Below are positions 7,983 through 15,388 of a stretch of DNA of 23,127 bases, one piece after another. Both the position numbers and the translations under genes were made by a program. Position 1 is the stretch's first letter. Each line of letters begins with the position of its first letter. Under the pieces are notes generated by a model. It worked only from the letters and a program-made list of their open reading frames with translations. It was not told where the DNA came from and ran no database searches. Origin of the DNA: Collinsella aerofaciens (lineage in GTDB: Bacteria; Actinomycetota; Coriobacteriia; Coriobacteriales; Coriobacteriaceae); the NCBI RefSeq assembly GCF_028209395.1, contig NZ_JAQLDQ010000029.1, positions 1 to 23,127 on the forward strand, given 5' to 3'.

Positions 7983-9488
7983 ATGGAGCGTGCAAGCGGC
8001 GTCCTCATGCCCGTCTCATCTCTGCCCGGACCATACGGAATCGGCGGCTTTGGCTGGAATGCCTACGACTTCGTCGATTTTCTCGCCTCGTGCAAACAAC
8101 ATTACTGGCAGATTCTGCCCCTTACGACGACCAGCTATGGCGATTCGCCTTATCAGTCGTTCTCGGCCCGCGCAGGCAACCCCAACTTTATCGACTTTGC
8201 CGAGCTTATCGAGGCAGGGTATCTGGAGCAGCGCGATATCGATGGCGTGTATCTGGGATCCGACCCCAGCAATGTCGACTACGGTGCTATCTTTGGCGGC
8301 CGCCGTCAGATTCTCGACCGCGCCGCCGAGCGCTTTGCTGCCGACAAGCCGGCCGATTTCGATGACTTTATCCAGGCCAACGAGGACTGGCTCATCCCCT
8401 ACTGTGAGTTCATGACCGTCAAAGAGGAGTGCGGTCTCAAGGCGTTTTGGGAGTGGCCCGCGGAGCTCCGCACCCGCGGCGAGGCTTCCGCCAAGGTCTG
8501 CGCCGACCATCCGGCGCGTATGCTCTACCACCAGATGACGCAGTACTTCTTCGATCGCCAGTGGAGCCGCCTCAAGGCCTATGCCAACGAGCGCGACATT
8601 CTCATCATCGGCGACCTGCCCATCTATGTCTCGCGTGACTCCGTCGAGATGTGGGCGACACCTGAGCTCTTTAAGATCGACGCCGCCGGCAATCCCGTGA
8701 GCGTCGCCGGCACGCCGCCCGACCAGTTCTCGGCTACCGGCCAGTACTGGGGCAACCCCATCTACGACTGGGACGCCATGGAGGCCGACGGCTTCTCCTG
8801 GTGGGAGGGCCGCATTCGCGCCGCCCTCGACATGTACGACGTCATCCGCCTGGATCACTTCCGCGGCTTCGAGGCCTATTGGGAGGTGCCGTTCTCCTCG
8901 CCTGATTCGTCCTACGGTTCGTGGACGCAGGGTCCCGGCCTCAAGCTCTTCAAGACACTCGAGGAAAAGCTCGGCACGCTGCCCATCATCGCCGAGGACC
9001 TGGGCTTCCTCACCCCCGGCGTCATCGATATGCGCGACAACTCGGGCTTCCCCGGCATGAAGATCCTGCAGTTTGCCTTTGAGGGCACTAACTCGTACTA
9101 CCTGCCGCACAACTACATTGCCAACACCGTCGCCTACGTGGGCACTCACGACAACGAGACGGCACGCGGCTGGTTTGAAGGAACGGCTACCCCGCGTCAG
9201 CGCGAGCAGACAGCTCTGTACACCCATCAGCAGGCCGGCGAACCCATCGCCGACGCGCTCAACCGAACCATCGCAGCCAGCGTGAGCGACACGTGCATCT
9301 ACACCATGCAGGACCTGCTCAACTTGGGCAACGAGGCGCGCATCAACACCCCTGCCACGCTGGGCGGCAACTGGACCTGGCGCATGCTCGACGGCGCCAT
9401 CACCCGCGAGCTCGAGCACAAACTCACCGACTGGACCGAGACCTACTTCCGCATCCCGTCGGAAGCCGAAATCGAGCTTCCTCAATAG
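7983..9488 (+). CDS. malQ: 4-alpha-glucanotransferase (amylomaltase)
   Basis: A 501-residue GH77 enzyme. It transfers maltosyl or longer dextrinyl units between alpha-1,4-glucans, releasing glucose and making longer chains for phosphorylase. The N-terminus RASGVLMPVSSLPGPYGIGGFG is typical of GH77. The three catalytic acids are visible: nucleophile Asp291 in VIRLDHFRGFEAYWEVP, acid/base Glu338 in IIAEDLGFLTP, and Asp390 in VGTHDNETARGWF. The start is uncertain: ATG 7983 fits the family N-terminus with GGTGAG about 7 nt upstream, while GTG 7971 or TTG 7968 would add four or five residues. It lies directly upstream of glgP, its usual metabolic partner, with a hairpin in the 128-bp gap. A palindromic operator in its promoter suggests control together with the ABC and PTS genes. 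Confidence 0.95.
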   Translation: MERASGVLMPVSSLPGPYGIGGFGWNAYDFVDFLASCKQHYWQILPLTTTSYGDSPYQSFSARAGNPNFIDFAELIEAGYLEQRDIDGVYLGSDPSNVDYGAIFGGRRQILDRAAERFAADKPADFDDFIQANEDWLIPYCEFMTVKEECGLKAFWEWPAELRTRGEASAKVCADHPARMLYHQMTQYFFDRQWSRLKAYANERDILIIGDLPIYVSRDSVEMWATPELFKIDAAGNPVSVAGTPPDQFSATGQYWGNPIYDWDAMEADGFSWWEGRIRAALDMYDVIRLDHFRGFEAYWEVPFSSPDSSYGSWTQGPGLKLFKTLEEKLGTLPIIAEDLGFLTPGVIDMRDNSGFPGMKILQFAFEGTNSYYLPHNYIANTVAYVGTHDNETARGWFEGTATPRQREQTALYTHQQAGEPIADALNRTIAASVSDTCIYTMQDLLNLGNEARINTPATLGGNWTWRMLDGAITRELEHKLTDWTETYFRIPSEAEIELPQ

Positions 9489-9535
9489 GAGCTACCGCGC
9501 CCGACCCCTCCCCACCGTGCGGACGCGCTTGCTTA

Positions 9536-9569
9536 CCCGCGCGAGGCCACCCCAATCCCCTCGCGCGGG
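9536..9569 (+). terminator. Hairpin between malQ and glgP
   Basis: Perfect 11-bp GC-rich stem (9536-9546 with 9559-9569) and 12-nt loop, followed by ATTCTTAT rather than a real T-tract. It could be a partial terminator or an mRNA-stabilising element that lowers or separates glgP expression from malQ. It leaves open whether glgP has its own promoter. Confidence 0.5.
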
Positions 9570-9589
9570 ATTCTTATGAATTGCAGACA

Positions 9590-9612
9590 TGTAATCAACC
9601 CATTACAGGAGG
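9590..9612 (+). promoter_or_regulatory. glgP ribosome binding site next to a small dyad
   Basis: AGGAGG at 9607-9612 lies 4 nt before the ATG at 9617. It is abutted by the inverted repeat TGTAAT-CAACCC-ATTACA (9590-9607), whose last base is shared with the site. The dyad could be an operator or affect ribosome access; it may also be chance. Confidence 0.4.
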
Positions 9613-9616
9613 AAAC

Positions 9617-11884
9617 ATGCCCCAAATTAACCTCATGGAACTCGCCGAGCAGTCTTTTGGCACCTCGCTCGAGCAACTCGACGACCGTCGCATTTACAAG
9701 CTGCTGGTCAAACTCGTGCAGGAGCGCTCCGCCGCCTGCCCGCTCAACAACGGCAAGAAAAAGCTCTATTACATTTCCGCCGAATTTTTGATCGGCAAGC
9801 TGCTCATCAACAACATGATCGACCTCGGCATCTACGACGAGGTTAAGGACCAGCTCACCGCCGCAGGCCACGACCTCAACAAGATCGAGGAGTTCGAGGT
9901 CGAGCCGTCGCTCGGCAACGGCGGCCTGGGCCGCCTGGCCGCATGCTTCCTGGATTCCATCGCCACGCTGGGCTTGACCGGCGATGGCGTGGGCCTCAAC
10001 TATCACTACGGCCTGTTCCGTCAGCGCTTTGTCGACAACCAGCAGAAGGCCGTCCCCGACGAGTGGCTCGGTGAGCAGGACATCCTAGTCGACGACGACC
10101 GCTCCTACACCGTCGAGTTCGGCGATTTTGCCGTTACCTCCAAGCTCGTCAACATCGACGTGCCCGGTTACGGCCAGCCCACCAAGAACCGTCTGCGCCT
10201 GTTCGACCTGGCGAGCGTCGACGACGGCCTGGTCCCCGGCAGCTCCATCGACTTCGACAAGACCGAGATCGCCAAGAACCTCACCTTGTTCCTCTACCCC
10301 GACGATTCCGACGAGCAGGGCCGCCTGCTTCGCATCTACCAGGAATACTTCATGGTGAGCAACGCCGCCCAACTCCTGATCGACGAGGCCATCGAGCGCG
10401 GCAGCAACCTGCACGATCTGGCCGACTACGCCGTGGTCCAAATTAACGACACGCACCCCACCATGGTCATCCCCGAGCTCATTCGCTTGCTCACCACCGA
10501 GCATGGCATCGAGTTTGACGAGGCCGTGACCATCGTACGCTCCATGGTCGCCTACACTAACCACACGATTCTTGCCGAGGCGCTCGAGAAGTGGCCGCTC
10601 GTCAGCCTGCAGAAGGTCTCCCCTGCCATCGCCGACATTATCGTCAAGCTCGATGAGATCGCGAAGGCCGAGCACGATGACCCGCGCGTCGCCGTCATCG
10701 ACGAATACGACACCGTCCACATGGCCCACATGGACATCCACTTTGGCTTCTCCATCAATGGCGTAGCCGCCCTCCACACCAAGATCCTGGAGGACACCGA
10801 GCTTCATCCGTTCTACGAGATCTATCCCGAGAAGTTCTCCAACAAGACCAACGGCATCACCTTCCGCCGCTGGATCCATGGGGCCAACCCCGCGCTCGCC
10901 AGCCTGCTCGACGATGTAATCGGCACCGACTGGCGCAGCACCGGCGATCTGAGCAAACTCGCCAAGTTCGCCGACGACAAGGACGTTCTTGAGCGCCTGG
11001 CCGCCACCAAGGTCGAGGCCAAGGCCATCATGCGCCAGTTCATGGCGCTCGAGCAGGGCGTGACCATTCCCTCCAACGCCATCATCGACGTCCAGGTCAA
11101 GCGTATCCACGAGTACAAGCGTCAGCAGATGCTCGCGCTCTACATCATCTGGAAGTACTTCGATATCAAGAACGGCAACAGGCCTAAGCACCCCGTCACC
11201 ATCATCTTTGGCGGCAAGGCGGCGCCTGCCTACACTATCGCGCAGGACATCATCCATCTGATCCTGACGCTGTCGCAGTGGATTGCAAACGACCCCGACG
11301 TGGCTCCCTACCTGCAGGTTGTCATGATCGAGAACTACAACGTCACCGCCGCCGAGCGCGTGATCCCCGCCGCTGACATCTCCGAGCAGATCAGCCTGGC
11401 CTCCAAGGAGGCGAGCGGCACCTCCAACATGAAGTTCATGCTCAACGGCGCCCTAACCCTGTGCACGCTCGACGGTGCCAACGTGGAGATTGCCGAGCTC
11501 GTGGGCGACGAGAACATCTATACCTTTGGTGCCTCGTCCAAACAGGTCGAGCAGCTCTACGCCGACGGCACCTACAACGCCGGTACGCTCTACCGCAAGC
11601 CCGGAATTAAACTGCTGGTGGACTTCATCACCAACCCGGCCTTTATGGCAACCGGCAACGCCGAGCGCCTGCAGCGCCTGCACGACGACATTAAGGGCAA
11701 GGACTGGTTTATGGCCCTGCTCGACATTGAGGAGTACATCCAGACCAAGGAGCGCGTGCTGGCCGACTACGAGGACCAGGACGCCTGGATGCGCAAGGCG
11801 CTCATCAATATCGCCAACGCCGGCACCTTCTCGTCCGACCGTACGATCTCCCAGTACAACGACGAGATCTGGCACCTGAGCTAA
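9617..11884 (+). CDS. glgP: Glycogen/maltodextrin phosphorylase
   Basis: A 755-residue GT35 phosphorylase that releases glucose-1-phosphate from alpha-1,4-glucan ends using phosphate and PLP. The length matches the shorter Firmicute-type GlgP/MalP (about 750) rather than the 800-plus form. Visible signatures are YYISAEFLIGKLL near 51-63, EPSLGNGGLGRLAACFLDS, the NDTHPTMVIPELIRLL segment, HEYKRQQMLALYIIWKY, and the PLP site EASGTSNMKFMLNGALTLCTLDGANVEI with Schiff-base Lys606. The ATG at 9617 with AGGAGG is far better than in-frame codons back to 9293 inside malQ. It lies downstream of malQ, which supplies longer glucans, and ends with its own terminator. The sequence does not tell whether glycogen or imported maltodextrin is the main substrate; the ABC operon and malQ favour maltodextrin. 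Confidence 0.96.
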   Translation: MPQINLMELAEQSFGTSLEQLDDRRIYKLLVKLVQERSAACPLNNGKKKLYYISAEFLIGKLLINNMIDLGIYDEVKDQLTAAGHDLNKIEEFEVEPSLGNGGLGRLAACFLDSIATLGLTGDGVGLNYHYGLFRQRFVDNQQKAVPDEWLGEQDILVDDDRSYTVEFGDFAVTSKLVNIDVPGYGQPTKNRLRLFDLASVDDGLVPGSSIDFDKTEIAKNLTLFLYPDDSDEQGRLLRIYQEYFMVSNAAQLLIDEAIERGSNLHDLADYAVVQINDTHPTMVIPELIRLLTTEHGIEFDEAVTIVRSMVAYTNHTILAEALEKWPLVSLQKVSPAIADIIVKLDEIAKAEHDDPRVAVIDEYDTVHMAHMDIHFGFSINGVAALHTKILEDTELHPFYEIYPEKFSNKTNGITFRRWIHGANPALASLLDDVIGTDWRSTGDLSKLAKFADDKDVLERLAATKVEAKAIMRQFMALEQGVTIPSNAIIDVQVKRIHEYKRQQMLALYIIWKYFDIKNGNRPKHPVTIIFGGKAAPAYTIAQDIIHLILTLSQWIANDPDVAPYLQVVMIENYNVTAAERVIPAADISEQISLASKEASGTSNMKFMLNGALTLCTLDGANVEIAELVGDENIYTFGASSKQVEQLYADGTYNAGTLYRKPGIKLLVDFITNPAFMATGNAERLQRLHDDIKGKDWFMALLDIEEYIQTKERVLADYEDQDAWMRKALINIANAGTFSSDRTISQYNDEIWHLS

Positions 11885-11909
11885 TTCGGTTTCATCGCCC
11901 ATCCTCTTG

Positions 11910-11943
11910 AAAACGGAGCCACGGCAACGCGGCTCCGTTTTTT
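11910..11943 (+). terminator. glgP intrinsic terminator
   Basis: AAAACGGAGCC (11910-11920) pairs with GGCTCCGTTTT (11931-11941) around a 10-nt loop, with six Ts at 11938-11943. It lies 26 bp after the glgP stop. Confidence 0.92.
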
Positions 11944-11983
11944 GTGCCCGCACGTTACCCTGTGATCCGACTCGGCCAAACAA

Positions 11984-12199
11984 TCTCGATCCATAACAAC
12001 TACTCAACCAAAACGGTCCCAGCTGTTACAGATTGAGACATACCGGCTCCTCCCCTTGGGTTTATCTCAATCTGTAACATCTAGCAGGTGAAATTCGCCT
12101 TTGGTGTTACAGATTTAGATGAAATGGTTAGCTCAGCGGAACCGTCTCGATCTGTAACATCTAACGTCCGAAATCGGCCCTATCCGTTACAGATCGAGA
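11984..12199. repeat. Array of six alternating 14-bp repeats (three tandem dyads)
   Basis: Copies of GTTACAGATYGAGA alternate in orientation: minus 11984-11997 (two mismatches), plus 12025-12038, minus 12065-12078, plus 12106-12119 (one mismatch), minus 12145-12158, plus 12186-12199. Start-to-start steps are 41, 40, 41, 39 and 41 bp; the gaps between copies are 25-27 bp of unlike sequence. Seen another way, these are three 55-bp inverted-repeat units with an 80-81 bp period. The last two minus copies share the longer TCTCRATCTGTAACATCTA. The array sits between the convergent glgP and ABC operon terminators, and no reading frame crosses it convincingly. It is not a CRISPR: repeats are short and alternate in direction, with no cas genes. 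Function unknown. Confidence 0.85.
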
Positions 12200-12232
12200 C
12201 AAACGACCGGTCAGACAGTCCCAACACAAAGA

Positions 12233-12271
12233 AAGGCTCCCCTCTCGCCCAGTGGACGGGAGGGGAGCCTT
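12233..12271 (-). terminator. Terminator of the malE-malF-malG-msmK operon
   Basis: 12-bp perfect stem (12233-12244 with 12260-12271) with a 15-nt loop. Read on the minus strand it is followed by TTTCTTT. It lies about 70 bp past the msmK stop and closes the ABC operon. Confidence 0.88.
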
Positions 12272-12339
12272 ATATGTGACCGCGGCAAAAGGATGGCAAA
12301 GCCGCAGTCGCCCAAAGGGAGGGCCTGGTTGCACCGGGC

Positions 12340-13539
12340 CTAGATAAGGTTCTTGCCAGATACCTTATCGAAGAGGTGGGTCGCGTTCTTCTCGAACTTG
12401 AACCAGATGGGGTCGCCCGCCTTGAGCGCACCCTTGGCCTCAAGGTCGACAACGGGAATGATCAGGACGAACTGGCCATCGGGAGCGGTCACGTGGACAT
12501 GCTCGGTCGAACCCATGAGCTCGGTCACCTCGACGGTACCCTGGAGCGCACCCTCCTCGCCCTTGTCGGCAAGCAGAATCTGCTCGGGACGCACGCCGGC
12601 CGTAATCTCCTTCACGTCGCCGCCGTCCCAGTTGAGGGCAAGCTGAGCGCAGGTCTCGGGGGCGAGCGCCACGTTCATATCCTCGGTCTTGACGGTAAAG
12701 CCGTTGCCCGAGCGCACCAGCTGGGCATCGAAGAAGTTCATCTGCGGCACGCCGATGAAGCCGGCGACGAAGATGTTCGCGGGATGGTTGAAGACCTCCT
12801 GCGGCGTGGCGATCTGCTGGACGACGCCGTCCTTCATGACCACGATGCGGTCGCCGAGGGTCATAGCCTCGGTCTGGTCGTGGGTAACGTAGATGAAGGT
12901 GCCCTTGATCTCGTGACGCAGCTTAATGAGCTCGGCGCGCATCTGGTTACGAAGCTTGGCATCCAGGTTGGACAGCGGCTCGTCCATCAGGAAGACCTTG
13001 GGGTCACGCACGATGGCGCGGCCGATGGCGACGCGCTGGCGCTGGCCGCCAGAGAGCGCCTTGGGCTTACGGTCGAGGTACTCGGTAATACCCAGGATCT
13101 CGGCAGCGGAGCGAACCTTGCGGTCGATCTCGTCCTTGGGGACCTTCTTGAGCTCAAGCGTAAACGCCATGTTCTCGTACACCGTCATATTGGGGTACAG
13201 AGCATAACTCTGGAACACCATGGCGATGTCGCGGTCCTTGGGCGCCACGTCGTTGACGCGCTTGCCATCGATGAACACATCGCCGGAGGTGATGTCCTCC
13301 AGGCCGGCGACCATGCGCATCGTCGTGGACTTACCGCAGCCAGAAGGGCCAACGAGGACGATGAACTCCTGGTCGTGAACGGTGAGGTTGAAGTCCTCTA
13401 CAGCGAGCACACCGTCCTCGGTAACCTTGAGGTTGTGCTTCTTCTCCTCGGTCTTCTTCTTTTTGCCAAAGAAGCCCTTCTTTTTTGACTCGTTGTTGGG
13501 ATACACCTTCTGAACATGTTTGAGAACGATCTCGGCCAT
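12340..13539 (-). CDS. msmK: Sugar ABC transporter ATPase (MsmK/MsmX/UgpC type)
   Basis: A 399-residue ATPase that energises carbohydrate ABC importers of the CUT1 class. Walker A GPSGCGKST is at 64-72, Q-loop Gln110 in MVFQSYALYPNMTV, signature LSGGQRQR 162-169, Walker B VFLMDEP 182-188, D-loop SNLDA 190-194 and H-loop His220. After about 240 comes the C-terminal OB-fold (MOI) regulatory domain. It is the last gene of the operon, downstream of malG. Odd point: residues 15-40 contain a Lys-rich insertion (ESKKKGFFGKKKKTEEKKH) between strand 1 and the AVEDFNL strand, where homologues have only a short turn. The ATG at 13539 has AAAGG about 8 nt upstream. Such ATPases often serve several importers, so it may not be limited to this one. 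Confidence 0.95.
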   Translation of the reverse strand: MAEIVLKHVQKVYPNNESKKKGFFGKKKKTEEKKHNLKVTEDGVLAVEDFNLTVHDQEFIVLVGPSGCGKSTTMRMVAGLEDITSGDVFIDGKRVNDVAPKDRDIAMVFQSYALYPNMTVYENMAFTLELKKVPKDEIDRKVRSAAEILGITEYLDRKPKALSGGQRQRVAIGRAIVRDPKVFLMDEPLSNLDAKLRNQMRAELIKLRHEIKGTFIYVTHDQTEAMTLGDRIVVMKDGVVQQIATPQEVFNHPANIFVAGFIGVPQMNFFDAQLVRSGNGFTVKTEDMNVALAPETCAQLALNWDGGDVKEITAGVRPEQILLADKGEEGALQGTVEVTELMGSTEHVHVTAPDGQFVLIIPVVDLEAKGALKAGDPIWFKFEKNATHLFDKVSGKNLI

Positions 13540-13557
13540 GTCTTTACCTTTCGATAC

Positions 13558-13582
13558 GCGGCGCCGCGCTGAGAGGCGCCGC
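13558..13582 (-). other. Intra-operon hairpin between malG and msmK
   Basis: 8-bp GC stem (GCGGCGCC 13558-13565, GGCGCCGC 13575-13582) in the 68-bp gap just after malG. It lacks a T-tract, so it is more likely an mRNA-stability or processing element than a terminator. Confidence 0.45.
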
Positions 13583-13607
13583 CAAAACTTGCAAAACAGT
13601 TACGGCA

Positions 13608-14447
13608 TCAGCCCTTGACGGCACCTGCCACCACACCGTCGATGATGTACTTCTGGCAGAAGATGTACATGATGACGATGGGGATGACGACCATCATGAT
13701 GCACGCCATCATGGGGCCGAGCTCGACGTGGCCATAGCCGCCACGGAAGTACTGGATCAAGATAGGAATGGTCTTGTACTTGGTGGAGTCGAGCGTAAGG
13801 TAGGGCAGCAGATAGTCGTTCCAGACCCACATGGTCTCAAGGATGCCGACCGAAAGATAGGTGGGCTTCATAATGGGAAGGACGATCTTAAAGAACACTT
13901 GGACCGGGTTGCAGCCGTCGATCATGGCCGCTTCCTCAATCTCGAGCGGGATGTTCTTGACGAAGCCGGCGAACATAAAGACCGCGAGGCCCGCGCCAAA
14001 ACCAAGGTAGATGAAGCAGATGTTAAACGGCGTGTTAAAGCCGATGCGGTCCGCGAGGTTGGACAGCGTGAACATGAGCATCTGGAACGGTACGACCATC
14101 GAGAAGACGAACAGGTAATAGAAGAAGTTCGAGATCTTGCTGTTGACGCGCACCACGTACCAAGCGCACATGGAGCAGCACACCAGAATCAGCACGACCG
14201 ACGTGACCGTGATGATAAGCGAGTACATAAACGCCGAGGCAAAGCCCTGCTCGTTCAGAGCGTGCACGTAGTTTGCGAGGCCGTTGAACGTCTCGGGCGT
14301 GAGCAGATCGAACGCCGTGGTGGTGCTGATTGCGGTCGCTTTCTTAAAGGAATTGAGCGCAATCATGAACACGGGGTAGATCCATGCGAGCGACAGGATC
14401 GTAAAGAAGATCGAGAGCGCGCGGTTGATAGCCTTATCGCGTTTCAT
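13608..14447 (-). CDS. Sugar ABC transporter permease (MalG/MsmG type)
   Basis: A 279-residue CUT1-family inner-membrane permease with six predicted transmembrane segments: about 10-30, 72-98, 108-130, 143-162, 198-216 and near 245-265. The cytoplasmic EAA loop that docks on the ATPase is EEAAMIDGCNPVQVFFKIVLP (171-191). It pairs with the permease encoded just upstream; the start ATG overlaps the upstream stop (TAATG at 14449-14445), so the two are translationally coupled. AAGGAGG lies about 8 nt upstream, inside the preceding gene. The transported sugar is inferred from context (MalQ, GlgP): maltodextrin or another alpha-glucoside. Family membership alone does not set the substrate. Confidence 0.93.
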   Translation of the reverse strand: MKRDKAINRALSIFFTILSLAWIYPVFMIALNSFKKATAISTTTAFDLLTPETFNGLANYVHALNEQGFASAFMYSLIITVTSVVLILVCCSMCAWYVVRVNSKISNFFYYLFVFSMVVPFQMLMFTLSNLADRIGFNTPFNICFIYLGFGAGLAVFMFAGFVKNIPLEIEEAAMIDGCNPVQVFFKIVLPIMKPTYLSVGILETMWVWNDYLLPYLTLDSTKYKTIPILIQYFRGGYGHVELGPMMACIMMVVIPIVIMYIFCQKYIIDGVVAGAVKG

Positions 14448-15301
14448 TACTGCTGCACCTCCTTGGACCTCGTGGCCTTAAGCTGGATCATAGAAATAGC
14501 GACAACCAGGATGCAGAAGATAACTGCCTTGGCCTGACCGATGCCCTGCCATGCGATGCCAGCACGCGAATAGAACGTGTTGTAGATGTTCAGGGCGAGC
14601 ATCTCGGTGGAGTGCGCCGGGGCGCCACCGGTAAGGGCGAGGTTCTGGTCGAACAGCTTAAAGCCGTTGGTGATGGACAGGAACAGGCAGATGGTGATGG
14701 TCGGCATCAGGTTGGGGATCTTAACCTTCCAAAACGTCTGCCATGCCGTAGCGCCATCGACCTTGGCGGCCTCGATGTAGTCAGACGGAATGGACTGCAG
14801 ACCGGCGATGTAGATGATCATCATGTAGCCGACCTGTTGCCACAGGGTCAGGATGATAAGGCCCCAGAAGCCAGCGGCGGAGTTGAGGGCGATAAGCTGG
14901 GCACCCACGTTGGAGAGCAGGCAGTTGATCAGAATCTGCCAAATGTAACCCAGTACAATGCCGCCAATCAGGTTAGGCATAAAGAAAATCGTACGGAAGA
15001 TGTTGGTGCCCTTGAGCGCCTTGCGAGTGAGCGCCTGCGCAATGGCCAGCGCGATCACGTTGATGAGCACCGTCGACAGGAAGGCAAACGCCACGGTAAA
15101 GAAGAACGACGTGGAGAACTGCGGATCGGACAGCGCGCGCACGTAGTTCTCGATACCGACAAAGTGCGCGTTATTGATGGTAATAAACTGGCAGAACGAG
15201 AGATAGAAACCCTGGATAAAGGGAATCACGAACCCGATCATAAACGCCAGGCACGTGGGCAGCATAAAGAGCGGCCACCAGCGCTTGAGTGCTTTGCCCA
15301 T
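14447..15301 (-). CDS. Sugar ABC transporter permease (MalF/MsmF type)
   Basis: A 284-residue CUT1-family permease with six transmembrane segments (about 10-35, 66-90, 103-125, 145-168, 198-218, 255-275). It lacks the long extra N-terminal region of enterobacterial MalF, as expected for the MsmF/LacF type. The EAA loop is YIEAAKVDGATAWQTFWKVKIP (175-196). The ATG at 15301 has AAAGGA 7 nt upstream. It lies 87 bp downstream of the binding-protein gene, separated by a strong hairpin, and its stop overlaps the malG start by one base. It forms the heterodimeric channel with the next permease. Confidence 0.93.
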   Translation of the reverse strand: MGKALKRWWPLFMLPTCLAFMIGFVIPFIQGFYLSFCQFITINNAHFVGIENYVRALSDPQFSTSFFFTVAFAFLSTVLINVIALAIAQALTRKALKGTNIFRTIFFMPNLIGGIVLGYIWQILINCLLSNVGAQLIALNSAAGFWGLIILTLWQQVGYMMIIYIAGLQSIPSDYIEAAKVDGATAWQTFWKVKIPNLMPTITICLFLSITNGFKLFDQNLALTGGAPAHSTEMLALNIYNTFYSRAGIAWQGIGQAKAVIFCILVVAISMIQLKATRSKEVQQ

Positions 15302-15321
15302 AGAAGGGTCCTTTCAATATG

Positions 15322-15357
15322 CAGGGGGCGGGCAAACCTACGTCTGCCCGCCCCCTG
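15322..15357 (-). other. Strong hairpin between the binding-protein gene and malF
   Basis: 13-bp perfect stem, almost all G-C (15322-15334 with 15345-15357), 10-nt loop, and no T-tract on the minus strand. It lies right after the binding-protein stop. In known import operons such an element protects the upstream mRNA or attenuates read-through, so the binding protein is made in excess over the permeases. That role is inferred here. Confidence 0.65.
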
Positions 15358-15388
15358 TCGCTAATCAGATAGCTTGGGCAGCAACTGC

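Noticed and set aside
11984..12199. CRISPR array
   Set aside because: Repeats are only 14 bp, alternate in orientation and vary in sequence; no leader or cas genes are present.
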